A DNA stretch of 64,000 nucleotides from assembly GCA_023078555.1 (NCBI GenBank), contig CM041196.1:4971658-5035657 (forward strand), written 5' to 3'. The translations under genes were made by a program, and so were the position numbers. Below the pieces are notes generated by a model that searched no databases, was not told the origin of the DNA, and saw only the letters and a list, made by a program, of their open reading frames with translations. Shown piece after piece: positions 13,074 to 25,900 of this stretch (its first letter is position 1; each line of letters begins with the position of its first letter). Origin of the DNA: Ulva prolifera (lineage: Eukaryota > Chlorophyta > Ulvophyceae > Ulvales > Ulvaceae).

Positions 13074-14782
13074 GGGGGCACTTCAAGGGTCATAGTCGGT
13101 AAGAGAACATGTGGGACTGCGCGGCAAAGGTGGGCATGTGGTATGGGTGTCTGTAGGACAGCTGCAAGAGGCTGCCTGCTTGGTGCGGAATGAAGCAGTT
13201 ATGCATACAAAAGCCGCAGCTGCGGATTAATTAAATGTTCTGCTGTCTCAACAGAGGCACGCAATTTTGATTGCATGATTTGCAGGTTGGGCATGGACCT
13301 GGTTGCCAGATTATTTCTCCATGACCAGCCTTGCTTTGTTTCTGTTTTTCCGTTGGTTCAAATCTGGGTGCATGTGTTGAGCCTGGGTCAGGGTGTTGTT
13401 GGATACGGCAGTGAAGGGGAGCCGTGGGCTCTGCTTGGGACAGAGTTTCCAGATGTTGTGCTGCGGCTGTTGTTCGTGGAGAGGTGGAGTGTGTCTTGCT
13501 GCCATCGAGCCACAACTTGGTCTGATGGCATGCCTTCAAGTAGGCCACGGCAATGCACTGGCATGTTGATTTGACGGTTCAGATCCGTGCTGGTGGGCGT
13601 TACGATTGCATGCCTTTGCGTAGTCTGGCTGGTGGGCAGTGCGCATTGTTTGGCCCGTGGCAATGTAGTGAATGAGCTGTGTTCACATGGCGCTGGTCGC
13701 TGGCAAAGGCCTGTTGCAGTGTCTGGGTGTGGAGCTGTGCCATGTCGTGGTCACAGATGGGTGGAGTCAGGACTTGTTGGGTCGCTAAACTGCACTGAAT
13801 AATTGGTGGGCTTGGGCGACCTTTTTTCCGCAGCATTGCTGGGCTGCTAGTGTATATATGTCCAATCAGAATAACTGTGTGATCTCACTGCGTAAGATAA
13901 TTCGTCATATCACTGTAAACCAGGGCGTGTGATGTGAAGGCAATGGACCAGGGTTATCTGTCACATCTGATTGCATTATATGTGTCAGTTGGCGCAGCAA
14001 GGCCAGTCTACAAGCGTCGTTGGCCAGCACACATCACAATTCCTGGCAGTGTGTGGCTGTACGATTTCCAGAAAGCCCTATGGCTGGACATGAATCCAAT
14101 TCATCCAATCGTGTTGAGACACGACCATCAGCATGTCATTCATATCAAAGTGTACCAAAACACAATCATACAAGGCACATATACGCGCTGCTTTGCCAGT
14201 TCTTGTACCTCACGCTGTGTGTAGCAGCTCTGGGGACAGATGAGTTTCATCCATGGATGTCTGTACATTTCCCGGACATGTTCTGTGCTGAAGTACATCA
14301 CATCCTTCCTGAGGGCAGAGCATGGACAGGCACCAGTAACATCGCAGGTGCACACTAACGAACCACCCTGTTGATCAGGAATCCATTAAGTGGGTCTGTG
14401 AAGTGCATGAAATGTGGCCTCATGTATGCAATGCAAGCATGCATGGCGTTGTGATTCCGTTCCAATCCGTGCCCGCGAGATGTCAGCGTGCATGCACTGA
14501 CGTTGGATCGGGGCCGTACCCAGATTTCGACCATATGTAGTCCCAGCATGCATGGGCACCTCCTCTTGTACAGCAGGAGGCGTCTGGTAGCCACGACCGT
14601 TCTAGATTGAAGACTGAACCACTCACCTGGTCGGTGTAGCACCAGAAAAAAAATCTAGGATGGATGAAAGGGAATATCGTCCAGCGCTTGGAAAGCCGAT
14701 CAAGTCTACTCCAGTAAAGTTATCTGGTGGTCTCTTTCATCCCCAAGACCCATCCGATCCAATTACACAATATCGCCGTGTT

Positions 14783-14880
14783 GGCGTAGACTGCAATCCA
14801 GGCTGTCCTGGTGCTCTCTGGTCTCTCTAGTGGCATAGACTGCAATCCAGGCTGTCCTGGTGCTCTCTGGTCTCTCCAGT
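14783..14880 (+). repeat. Tandem duplication, 49-bp unit x2
   Basis: Two adjacent copies of a 49-bp unit containing ACTGCAATCCAGGCTGTCC, at 14783-14831 and 14832-14880. They differ at only about two positions, so the duplication is recent. Confidence 0.9.
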
Positions 14881-15326
14881 GGCGTATACTACAGCACAGC
14901 CTCTCCTTCAGGATGCTGGAGCTCTGTGGACGTACTCTGTACATCTGTATAGATCATGGTACTGAGGCACAAGGAGCAAGAGGAGCGGGTACAAGACAGG
15001 ACAGGCCGAAACATTGCCCCGAATGCCTACAGAGGACACTGGCCAGGATGTGAGAAGACCAGGATGTGAGGAGACTCACGTGTCGGTGGAAATGGAAGTG
15101 GCAGTGATTGTGCATCTGATGGCTCCGCCTTTGTCTTTGTGACCTGCTACAGGAAGCCTGTCTTCATACCACATTTCTAGCACAGCGCAAGGACACGCAG
15201 GTATGCCATGCTACAGGTATGCCATACTAGAGTAGGCACTGGAAGGAGATGCGATGTGTGCGTTGTGATGTGCACATTTGTGCGTCGGTGGTTTGGGTGC
15301 ATTTTCTGCAAGGTCATCTGCATGGG

Positions 15327-15453
15327 AGTGGTGTTGAGTTACAAGCATCAAGCCAGCAAGGCAGGTAGCACCGCAGGTCACGAACAGGCAGCGGAATTGA
15401 GTGTTTGCAGTGGCCAGGGATTGCTCTGTGGTGGGTGCCAGCAGTGGTGTTGA
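15327..15453 (-). mobile_element. 105-bp retrotransposon fragment with 11-bp target duplication
   Basis: Bases 15338-15442 begin at the left with GTTACAAGCATCAAG and the GCAAGGCAGGTAGCACCGC block that marks this family. AGTGGTGTTGA flanks it at 15327-15337 and 15443-15453. In the minus orientation the conserved end is the 3' terminus and the copy is 5'-truncated, as expected for target-primed reverse transcription. Confidence 0.7.
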
Positions 15454-18400
15454 TCTGCTGTGCTGTGTTCCTGTGGCACGACCTACCTACCTCTCCGACA
15501 TGCATCTTGTGATGCATCTTTCACCTCAGGAATCACCTGTGGAGAAGTTTGCACCTGGGATTCTGTTGGTAAGTGTCTCACTGAGCCTGTGGGCATTACA
15601 GGATTGATTGTGGCATCACTGCTGCACCAAGGCTGTTAACTGCCACAGATCGCTGGCCTGAGAATATGGCTAGGCTTATGCTCAAGGTAAGCAAAATGCA
15701 TGGCTACAGCAAGTGGGCATTACGCCCAGCCACAGCAGCCTGGTCACTTGCTAAACCCTGCGGCTGCCATTGTATGCAGGCTTGAACGCTAGTTTCTGGC
15801 GACTTGCAACTAGATTTTATGTGGGATGTTGGCCTGGTGTGGGCAGCAGTGAGCTTGTATGCAGCAGGTGGGCTTGGCACCTACAGGCATGCCAGACCTG
15901 GCGGAGAGACACCGGAACAGCCAGGCTCTTGTATAAATCAGCCAGTATAGCCTAAGAAAACGGATCAGTATGCTTGCGCCTACTTTTTGACGCGCGGGAG
16001 GGTTTGTCTGGCTCTGTTGCGGGCTGGTGTGGCATGAAGCAGCGAGGACAGGCTACCAGGTTGGCATAGCCAGTGCAACCAAACAATCTCCAGCTCACAA
16101 TAGATCATCGTTTCGCGCTGCAATTTTCAGAGTTGCGCCGGGCAGGTGAATGGGTTTGAACATGAAACCTAATTAGGCCTAAGCTCAAATGCGTAAGTCT
16201 GGATGGTCGCGCGGCCCATCAGCAGGACGGGTCTTCAGTAGCCTCGAGGGTTGCCCAGCACAGTATTTTGTGTCAGGGCGGTGCTCAGGTTTGCGGAGCA
16301 GGGTGCCGAATGCTGCAAACTACCGTGCCGTGGCCGCATATATGCATGCGTATACCGTTTGGCAAGGCTGTCACCAAAGCGCGCAGCTGCGGGCAGAGCG
16401 TAATCGTGTGACAGAGAACTTCGATTCAGGGTCGCGCCTCGTCACGCACGTGCACACCACAGTGGGAAAGTGTCGGGGATCTCTTTTCCGTCACAGGCTG
16501 CACCACAGCGTGTCCAGGGCTGTGTGAGCTAGCTAGGTCGGTTCCGTCATGGCCTCGCCGCGGCTGACGCACCGCAGCACTGCTATCAGATTCAACCGAC
16601 CTGCATTAACGGTAGACTGGACTGTTGCATGATATATGCATCGCTTCTGCACTTCCCTCACCGCAGACGAGCAACTGTGTTTGAATCGCTCTGCTGCTTG
16701 TGCACAGACACGCCTTCGCTGACCATTTTGACGTTGTCGTGTCGCTCCTGCACCAAACGCTGCAGCTCTCAACATGCGTGTGTGCACGTCGAATGCAACG
16801 TCAGCCGTAACGCGTTATAGCGTTAGAACGTGCGCATCCGACGGTCGGCACGAGTGGAAAGGTCGGGCACGTGTAACACACAACACCTGCCCTGCGACAC
16901 AAACACAAAGGAACTGCAGCGCGCTTTAAAATATTTATTGTTTGGGCAGTTGTGGCCCTCGCAGTCGCTGCAGGCGCACACGAGCTGCAAGTCCGACATT
17001 CCCAGACCTGACTCACTATCGCGCATGCATGTTAATTCTCGTACATTGCAATCTGCATGACGCCGCGTACGCGGCAAGTCGCCGCCTTGATCAGCACGGA
17101 CAAGCGCCATTCTGCAGCGCTGGCAGCTGCAACACCGTGTAGTGTGAATCGCGCACGCAGACGTATTTTCATGCCATTCGATGCGCTCCCGAAACCATGG
17201 TCAAGCATGTTAAGCTGGAGATTGGGTCGACATCCGGTAGCGAGTTAACGTCCGCTGATCATATGCATGGGAAGGGCCCCCGGGCACGCGCGCTGGGCTT
17301 GTCGAGTCTCACACTGCAGCCAATGACTCCATCAATGAATGTCGATTGAATTTGGTAGAAGTTGATGGGCATCCTGCAGCACATGTGCGCTCTGGCGGTC
17401 GCAACCGCTGCGACAGGCATGCGCGCGGGCCCGGGGACTGGCAACATACATATGCGTCGACGGTCTACCGAGCTTAGCATATGCCCCGTGCTTCGAGTCG
17501 CCGCAAACAGCTGTGCAGGCCTGTGTCGCACGATCACAGCACGCGCGCGCAACGTAACCTCACGCGTGCTTATCAGTGATCAATGTCGAGTCAAAGTGTA
17601 CTACATAGTATACGGTCGCGGATAGTAAAATACAATGGCTTCTACGAGTGCCAGGCAACGTGATTTCGAAGCGCATGTCGGATGCATTGCCATGGCGAGA
17701 AGCAGTGCAGTCGGTGCTGTGGGGTCCAGGTACAGAGGGACTGGCATATGCGCAGTCTGGTGGGCACCAGGGCAGTACTGGTGCGGCCAGGCAATCAGGG
17801 CTTGACATCTGCAGCCCGACTGTGACGGCCAACCATAGCGCACGCCTTGACAGCAGCACCCTGACGTTGTGTAGAGTTCCGCCGGCGGAGTTGTGTTCCA
17901 GGGGTACGCGTTTTGCTTGGGCGAGCCCGCGAAGCGGTCGATCGGTGCATGCAGCAGCCCAGCTATCTAGAAATACGGTGCGGAAGCGACGGGAATGCAC
18001 TGCACGCGGCCTCAGAACTCTGCTGAAATACAGGATTTTTAATCAGGAGGGAGAGTGCTGTCACCATCTTGCTCTGTACAGCGCATGCAAACGCCTGCGT
18101 CGGATGAACATTCGGGTATGGAGAATGTTCCTGCCACCCAAGAGCCTGGGACAGCGCGTCCATGCAACGCCCGACGGTACAGGATGCAGCAGTACGACCA
18201 GCGACGGGAGCGTGCGCCTGGCGGTGATGAGGAAACTACAGCCACACATCGATGTTCTTTGAACTTTGTCCATTTAATCATAAGAGCGTGGATCCAACAT
18301 CAGATAACAAACGCCCCGACGCTCCCCTGCCCGTCCGAGACATGGGCAGCGTTTCAGCGGACGTGAGCGGCGGGAGTCATCGAAAGGTGCTTACTCTTGG

Positions 18401-19966
18401 CTTCAAATGAGTGGGTTGATATGCCAGGCCTGGCTGTCGCGTTGGCGGTGGCAATGTGTCATTTCGGTGTTCCGGGTCGAACGACTGACTTGTTTGCACT
18501 CTGGTAGCAGCTAGCGCTGAGGACGAGTTGTGATACGCGTACCTCTTTGAGGAATGCAGCAATAAGGTCGCCTCTTCACAGGCGATGGAGGCGCGATGTC
18601 GGAAATGTTACAGTTGCATCGACTTATACCCCAGGCGTGCGATCGCTGTCGGTGCTGCAACATGCCTTGTATATTTATCTAGCTACAGCCTGGTCCCACG
18701 AGAACTCTTCTCTGTGGCTGTGCCTTTCTCTTTTCAGCAGCAGAATCGCCTGCTAAGTACAGTTGCGCGGTGCACGATCAGAACCGCAATGTCGCAGCAG
18801 CCAAGGCTGTGGCGATATCTGCCGTCCGTTTTCAGCATGAGGTTAAGCCTACATCGCTTGTTTGGTCGAGTCGAAGTTTTGTTTTTCAGTGTTCTGTTGG
18901 TGACTGACGCGCAGCTGATCTAGCGAAATCTTAGTGGCCAATATGAGCTGTACCCACCCTTTGGGTTTGAAACATACACCTTACATCATCTAGCTGTCCG
19001 TGGATCAATGCAGCTGTCTGTATGCGTTGGCAATGACACGTGTATCCCTAGTGTCCAAGATTCAACCAGTCCGTGCGGCCACTGTAAATGCTGCCAGCCC
19101 CAAGGCTTCCTGTGTGATCAGAAGCGCTTTCCTCAAGGAGTCTATCACGTAGATCCCTGGCGAGTGTTAACCGTAGCTGTTTATGCGCTATCGTACCGCG
19201 CGGCCGCGGCGTTGCTGATGCGGAATGATCTGCGTGCCAGCTGTCCGGATACCATGTTTGCTTCTTAGCGTTGCCCGATCGTGCATGTTTGACAGCCACC
19301 ATCCGTGTTGAAAACCGTGAATCGAAGGGCTCTCTTATGGTACATGCATATCTGGCAGCGACGACGCCGATGTGATTAGTCTCTCGTCAGTAGTCCGCGA
19401 TCGATGCTTACACAGCTGTAGACCGGGCAGTGAAGCTGTAGCTGCTCACTGCCATGCTAGCGACATCTTGTCCATTCATACTTGGGTATCAAGCCTTCTG
19501 AACATGGTGCGCGAACGGTGTTGCCAACAATACTAACACCGGCTTGGTGCCGTCACTACACCGCACACCCCACTCTTCGCCTGTGAGAGAGTCGCGCATT
19601 ATATGCGTCAAGCTGTTGCTGCCAATGTACGTATGAGCGTGCTGCGTGCCGAGGATCTGCTCCTTGTATCCGTGACTGAGAAGGCTTCTTCAGGTGGACG
19701 AACCTTGCGATTGCGACCGGCAAAGCGGGGCCCTGCTGCGATCACAACACTGTATCACTGTATAGGTTGCACATACGCCAGAGTACATTAGATGTCGTAT
19801 GTTCGCTAGGTGTTACGTCAGCTTCAGCGGCGGTGTCGAGATCAGCAGGCGTACTCCAGTCGGCCATGCACCGCCTGTGCGTCATGTTGCGAAGGCTAAG
19901 GCTGGATGATTGCATGATAATGGTGCATATCCGCTGCAGGGCAGCCATGACTCGTACAAGAGGCAC

Positions 19967-22900
19967 ATGCAGCTGCCAGTCGGATTCCTGCCCTCACAGC
20001 CCGCTCCCACAATCTCACCCACTCATCTCCCCGACATGCCCACGATCGCCCTCGTGGATACCAGCGCACATGAGAGTCTTGGATCAATTGCGCAGAGCAA
20101 GCTCGAAGAGTACATCGGGCGCGACCAGGTGCGCTGCAAATGCTGCAGACTAGGCCGTGTGCCTTCATGCAATGTTGACTTCTCGCATTGCCTACTGGCC
20201 CCACAACATCCCGATTGTGCTGTCACTGCTTCCTCGGCTTCATCTGGATCTGTTACTTACGGTCGAGTGCTTGCTTATTTATAGAGGTCATGTGTGTGTA
20301 TTTTGCAGGTGTTTGACATCTCTGGCACCCCCCCAGAGAAAGTCGTGCAGAACATGTTTGATCACCTGGAAGTCCTGATGGGGAATGACATCAGGGGAGC
20401 CTCCGAAGTACAGGCCCAGCTGCGGGTGCTGCTCATGGGTGATCACAAGCGTGTCTACCGCACCCTCCAGGTGCTCCCCCCCCCCCCCCCCCCCCCCCCC
20501 CCCCACAGCATGCCTGCATCCTCTCCTGAAACCTTTTCCAAAGCATCTCAGGCCACTTCACAACCTCGTCTGCGTGAGAGCTGAGTACTGTGGCTCTGGA
20601 CCCAGTGACTGCTGCCAGTGACTAGAGGATGTGACTATCGTGTCAGCTTCAGTCATTCTTTAGTAACCGCCCGCCATGTGGCTGGCCAAAACCAAGCTGC
20701 CGCTGCCTCAGCACATCTCTGTGTTTCCCTAGCATGCACTGCAGCTGTGCGGCGTTGAATGGGCCAGGTTGTTATGGCACTCCTGCAGTGGCCGGTCCTC
20801 CACGCACAACCCTGCCGAAGCCGGCTCAATCAAGCCCACACGCCTCCTCCACCTGGGACCCGGCTGCCCCTGCATCCCCCTGCGAAGGCCAAAGTGCACC
20901 TCACCAGCACCCACCCTCCAGCAGTGCCATGCTTACATGCATCTCGGCCACCCCGCATCTGAAGCATCCGCCTCGGCATCACATCAGCCCCCCCCCCCCC
21001 CCCCCCCCGCTTCCCACGATGTCATTCTCCCAGGTTTCGGGGCCACATGATCGCCCATACACGCGCCCGCATGTCACGCTGCAACACCACCAGCCCCGCA
21101 CGCCTCATCCCCCACCCGGCCTCGCACAACCAAACCCACGCTCGTTGATTTTCACCTTCCAATTCGTCAGTGCACCCCTGACCCCCGTGCACTCCCGCGC
21201 AGGCGTTCGTGCGGTCGAGGACCCTGCCGGAGGTGTCCCTCGCCATCGCGCCCCTCGGCAGCAGCAACGACATCTCCCGCTCCGTCGGCTGGGGATCCTT
21301 CAAGGAGGACTACTGGAGCAACTCGGCATACGTGCCCAACATGCTGAAGACCGTCGGCCTCGGGCGGCCGGTGTACGTGGACTGCTGGAGCGTGCGCGTC
21401 GCTTGCGACAAGAGCAAGAGCCTCATCTCCTCCGGCCTGCCAGAGTCGTTCCTCGACTCCCAGGAGGTGCGCCCCCCGCCCCCTGGACTTTGGCTCGATC
21501 GCCCCCTCTGCCGTGTGTGCATGCGTAGCTGTGCGTGTGTGTGTCTGTACTGCCCGCCTTACAGAAGCGCTCCGCGTGGGCGTCTCCTCGCAGCTGGGGA
21601 GCGTCCACATGTTCAAAGCGTGACAAGCAGATAAGCTCTTGGGCTGTGACTGTGCGAGACCGGGCCGGTGCGGCAGTCGGCCAGTGTGGGGTCCTCCGGT
21701 GGCTGTGCCGGCCGGTGCATGCACATGTGCGCGTGTGGTGTGTGTGGAGCTGACACAGCCGCGCGTTTCGCAGGGCGCCACCGGCAAGGTGTCGCTCGCA
21801 TGGAACTCGATGTACGTGGCTCTCGACGCGGAGGCCGCCAACGGCTTTGCGCGCCTCGCCGGCCCGCGCGCACTACGTGCCACCAAGCCCCCGCCCGCCT
21901 CCGCATCCTCCGGCAGCAAGCGCCGCATGTTCAACTGCTTCTGCGGCGCGCCCGCCAACACGATGCAGCCGCACCTCGAGATCCTGTCGCTGACGACGGG
22001 CGCGTGGCGCAAGGTCACGCTGCCGTCCGGCCTCTCGGCGATCATGGTGGAGAACCTGCCCAAGCGCTGGGCCAACGGCGACGACTTCTGGGACCAGGAC
22101 CGCGAGGTGCGTGCTCCCAAACCCCCCTGCTGCCTCTTGTTGTGCCTGCGCCTGCTGTTCATGCAGAGCAGCAGGGCCCGGCTGCCACGGGAGATCCCAC
22201 AGCGGCACCTGCGCTCTCAGTGTCGGGTGACACTCCTGTTGTTCTCTAGGGGACAGCCCAGTGCTGATAGGGTTTGGTGGTTGACAACCCCCATCCCCTC
22301 ACTGATCAGCGCTGGTAGCTGCCTGCTAGCTCGTGCACTGTGTCGGCATCTAAGCACTGCTGCCTGTTCCCACTGTGCACGGCAGCGCCCTCGTTTGTGC
22401 ATCAACGCTCGCAAGCGGTCGCACTTCCATGTTCCCACCGGCAAATCCAGTGGCGACAGCAAGCTGAGCGCGGCAGCCGCGACATGGTGTGTGCATGCAT
22501 GCAGGGCGACCAGCAGGCCCCCCCCGCGTACCACGACAAGCTGGTGGAGGTGTACGGCCTCACGCAGGGCGCCCTGCACCAGGGCTGGAACGTGCGGTCG
22601 GTCGAGAACCACACGAAGCGCCTCGGCCAGGGCGGCGGCGTGCGGCTGTACGTCCAGGCCTCCGAGAGCAACCACTCGGTGTACGTGCTCATGGACGGCG
22701 AGGACTGGTGGCAGAAGGTTCCGGCGGGTCGCAGTGACACCATCAAGAAGGACGGCATTCTCGTGCGCTGCCCCCCTTTCGCCCCTGCTGGGGACGTTTC
22801 GCTGCACATCTCCTGGATGCAGTGAGTCAATGCTGCTACCTCCTGCATGTCTAGATGGTCAGGTGTGTGCACAGATTTCGCATGGCATGGGAACGTCGTG

Positions 22901-25900
22901 GTGCCAATGCGCAGACCGGAAGGGGGACTGCGATTGGTGCACCCACAGGGTTGCAGTTTTGCGCCACGGGTACGTGCAAGGTCAGGCGGTCCGTGCCTGC
23001 AGCTCCAAGTGGCTAGGCATCTTCGGGTCGAAAGGGTCTGCACCTCTGAAAATGCAGAACGCGTGTGGTTAGTGATGTGTGCTGTCATGCAGTTCGAGAT
23101 GAGTCACCACGGCCAGACGCGTATCCTCGCCAACGCGTCCCCCCACGCCTCCGTCGGCAAGCCCAAGGCCGCAGCCTCCACGTCCATCTCCGCAGGCGGC
23201 CGCACCTCCTCTCGCCTCACCGCCGGCGGCCGCTCCGAGGGCGTGTCCGCCTCCGCCGAGGGCTCGAGCCCAGAGGTGGCGCTCGGCGCCTCCGCGGCCG
23301 CAGCAGCCGCCGCCGCCGGCGCCGGCATCGCCGTCGGCGCCGCTGGCAGCAAGGGTGATGAGGACTACCGGCCCCCGGAGGTGGAGGGCGGCACCCGCAT
23401 CGACGTGCCGGTGGTGCAGCTGGATACGCCGGAGGGGCCCTCTGGCGCAGTGCCTCTGGCTGACATGGAATCGCCTGGAGGTGGTGCAGGTGCGCAGCCG
23501 ACCTGGGCGTTTGCCGTTTGTCTCGTCGCCAGCTCCAGCAAGAGCCGGTGTCTGACGGCGGTAGGCGACCGCGTACGTAGAGTATTATTGCACTCGCATC
23601 TGCCACCTCTTCTTCAGCTGCAGCTGTCCCACACGATGAAATCAGGATCTGGCAGTTGTCTCATAGGTGCAGCTTGTAGGTGCTGCGTGTGCTCCGGAAA
23701 CAACGTTGCCGCCTGCGGTCTATCTATTCCACTGGTGCCATCTCAGAGCTGCATCATCTGCCAGCATTTGCCGGGACTCGTGTGATTCTATCACAGGCCA
23801 TTGATCTGCGACGCTTCCCTTGCAGCTGTAGCACCCCATGTTCCAATCATGCACCACAAACCAAACAGCTGCCGCGCTGCTGCAGTCATCGACGCGACCG
23901 GCGCGCCTCCGGCCGCCGACTCTGGCGACATCGAGGTTTCCGCAGCCCTCCCCGGCGCCGCCGTGTCTACCAGCGGCTCCAAGCGCAAGAGTGGCTTCTC
24001 CTTCCTGAACAAAGGCGCCTCCGCCAACGTGCCCTCCGCTGCATTCGATGCCGACTCCGCGGCTGTGGAGGGCTCTGCCCCCGGTGCTGACATCGACGTG
24101 TCAGGTCCGTCCGGTGCCGCCGGTTCTCTGCCGACCGTTGGTCTCGATGCGGACGGCCCGTCAGTCAGCTTTGATGCGCATGCATCGGATGCGCGCGGGC
24201 CGGACCTCGTGATCCCCGGCGCTGACGTGTCGATGTCCGGCACGCGGCCGAGCGGCAGCTTCCGCGCGTCCGGCACGCTGCCTGACGTCGGCGAGCCTCA
24301 TGGCATTCATGGGCCGGACATGACAATCCCGACTGGTGGTGCAACGATGCCCTCTGGCGAGGTCGGCGTGCCGTCCGGCGATGTGGACGTCGACATGCCG
24401 TCTGGCGATGTGTCCGCGCCAGATGTGCATGTGTCTGCGGGCGAGGGCCGCCTGGGATCGTACAAGGCTGGCGTTGCTGCTGGCGCTGCCGGTGTGGCTG
24501 GTGCGCTGGGTGCTGCTGGCGGGTATGCGGCTGGCAAGCTCAAGGGAGACAAGCCCGAGGTGGACGCAAAGCTGGATGCGCCCGATGTGGATGTGGATGC
24601 TCCGAGCGCGAGCCTGGATGTGGATGTGGACAAGCCGAAGAAGGGCTTCTTCTCTGGCATGTTTGGCCGCAAGAAGGGCGATGTCGACGTCTCTGCCAGC
24701 CTGCCAGGTGCGTGCTGCCGCCGCTGGCCACTACAAGATGCTCAGAGTTCTTGCAGTGCTGACTCGGGCTCTTCTGTCATTACTGACCATGTGGCATAAC
24801 CTGTTGCTGAAGCATAGCCGCACCTGGCCTCTCCAGAAGGACAGCATATAGTGGGCTGCTGAGTGAGCAGTATCGACCACGTGGCATGGCTTGTTGTTCA
24901 GAGACACAGGCACATCTCTGGTAGGGGAATGTGTAGTGGGCTGGTGTGGTTTATCCTGTATTGCTCGCCCATGCTACTAGGTCAAAGCTGTAGCACAGTC
25001 CGCTGGCATTATCCAGCAGCTGCGACCGCCTGGGTGACGTTGCATGCTGACATCTGCGACATGCGGCCCTGTTGCGGTGCTGTACAGTGTGATGTGATGT
25101 GCAGGCGTCGCGGGCTCCATGGATGTGCAAAGCCCAGACGTGGATGCGTCAATGCCATCGGCTGATGTTTCTGCTCCTGGATACAATGTATCAGTGCCAG
25201 ACGTGTCCCTGAAGACCCCAGATGTCGACGCCTCGTTGCCAACTGTAGACCTCAAGGTCCCAGAGGTGGATGCATCCCTGCCCACAGCTGACATGGACAT
25301 GCCGTCTGCTGATGCGCAACTGGACATGCCATCTGCTGATGTGTCAGCGCCAGATGTGCACGTGTCTGCACCAGAGGGCGGCCTGGATGCTGGCTCCCTG
25401 AAGGCCGGTGTTGCTGCTGGTGCTGCTGGCATGGCTGGTGCGCTGGGAGCTGCTGGTGGGTATGCTGTTGGCAAGTTCGAGGGAGACAAGCCAGAGGTGG
25501 ATGTGAAGGTGGATGCTCCCTCTGCAGAGTTCGCTATGCCCTCTGCGGAAGTCGACATGCCATCTGTGGACGTGGATGCGCCTTCAGCAAGCCTGGGTGT
25601 GGACAAGCCAAAGTCGAAATTCTCGATGAAGGGTCTCTTTGGGCGCAAGAAAGGCGACGTGGGCGCCTCTGCCAGCCTCCCAGGTGTGACAAAGCTAGGC
25701 TCCGTGGTCACCACAACAGCTTGTGTCCATGCTTACCATGGTGCTATCCCCATGTGCTTGAACGCAGTGCACAGATATGTTCAATCTCTGGCATCTCGTT
25801 CATTGTGCCGTACTCAGTCCCTGTGTCCTGACATGGAATTCTCAGAAGTGGAGGGACACAGCATTCAGTTCCTACCAGGCTTGTCCTCACAGCTGCAATT

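Larger units (their letters stand above)
13074..19966. other. Long spacer without a supportable gene
   Basis: Neither strand offers an exon chain or recognisable domain. A 205-codon frame at 17648-18262 (+) and a cysteine-rich frame at 16999 (-) were weighed and not accepted. The segment holds one tandem duplication and one dated retrotransposon fragment, listed separately. Upstream exons or the promoter of the giant gene at 19967 may lie in its last 1-2 kb. Confidence 0.45.
20030..23149 (+). other. Degenerate diacylglycerol kinase domain (catalytic + accessory)
   Basis: Exons 1-6 follow the plant-type DGK colinearly. [20 protein letters not shown] matches the stretch after the first glycine loop, and [20 protein letters not shown] matches the PLGTGND region, followed by [38 protein letters not shown] and [10 protein letters not shown] match the accessory domain, closing with [12 protein letters not shown]. 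The residues that bind nucleotide are changed: the N-x-(K/R)-S-G-G loop reads DTSAHES, GGDGT reads GDHKR (20438-20452), and PLGTGND reads PLGSSND (21251-21271). The fold is kept over about 400 residues and six exons without a stop, so selection seems to hold a non-kinase function. I infer a pseudokinase, perhaps still binding lipid. Confidence 0.8.

Noticed and set aside
14783-14880. CRISPR-like or satellite array
   Set aside because: Only two copies without spacers, in a nuclear eukaryotic context; it is a simple tandem duplication.
14961-14998. Further copy of the LINE-like 3' end (ACAAGGAGCAAGAGGAGCGG)
   Set aside because: Similarity stops after about 15 bases, and the GCAGCACCGC block and edge repeats are missing.
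17648-18262. 205-codon + strand frame in the spacer
   Set aside because: No domain, mixed composition, no convincing splice sites; length is within chance for this base composition.
21565-21619. Possible extra exon reading [19 protein letters not shown]
   Set aside because: Its phases do not fit canonical sites on either side, while 21466 joins 21774 directly in phase 0 and matches DGK order.
22763-22821. Longer end for the accessory-domain exon, up to GTGAGT at 22822
   Set aside because: It leaves phase 2 and puts a stop into the next exon. The donor at 22763 (GTGCGC plus C run) gives phase 0 and joins to the conserved FEMSHHGQ.
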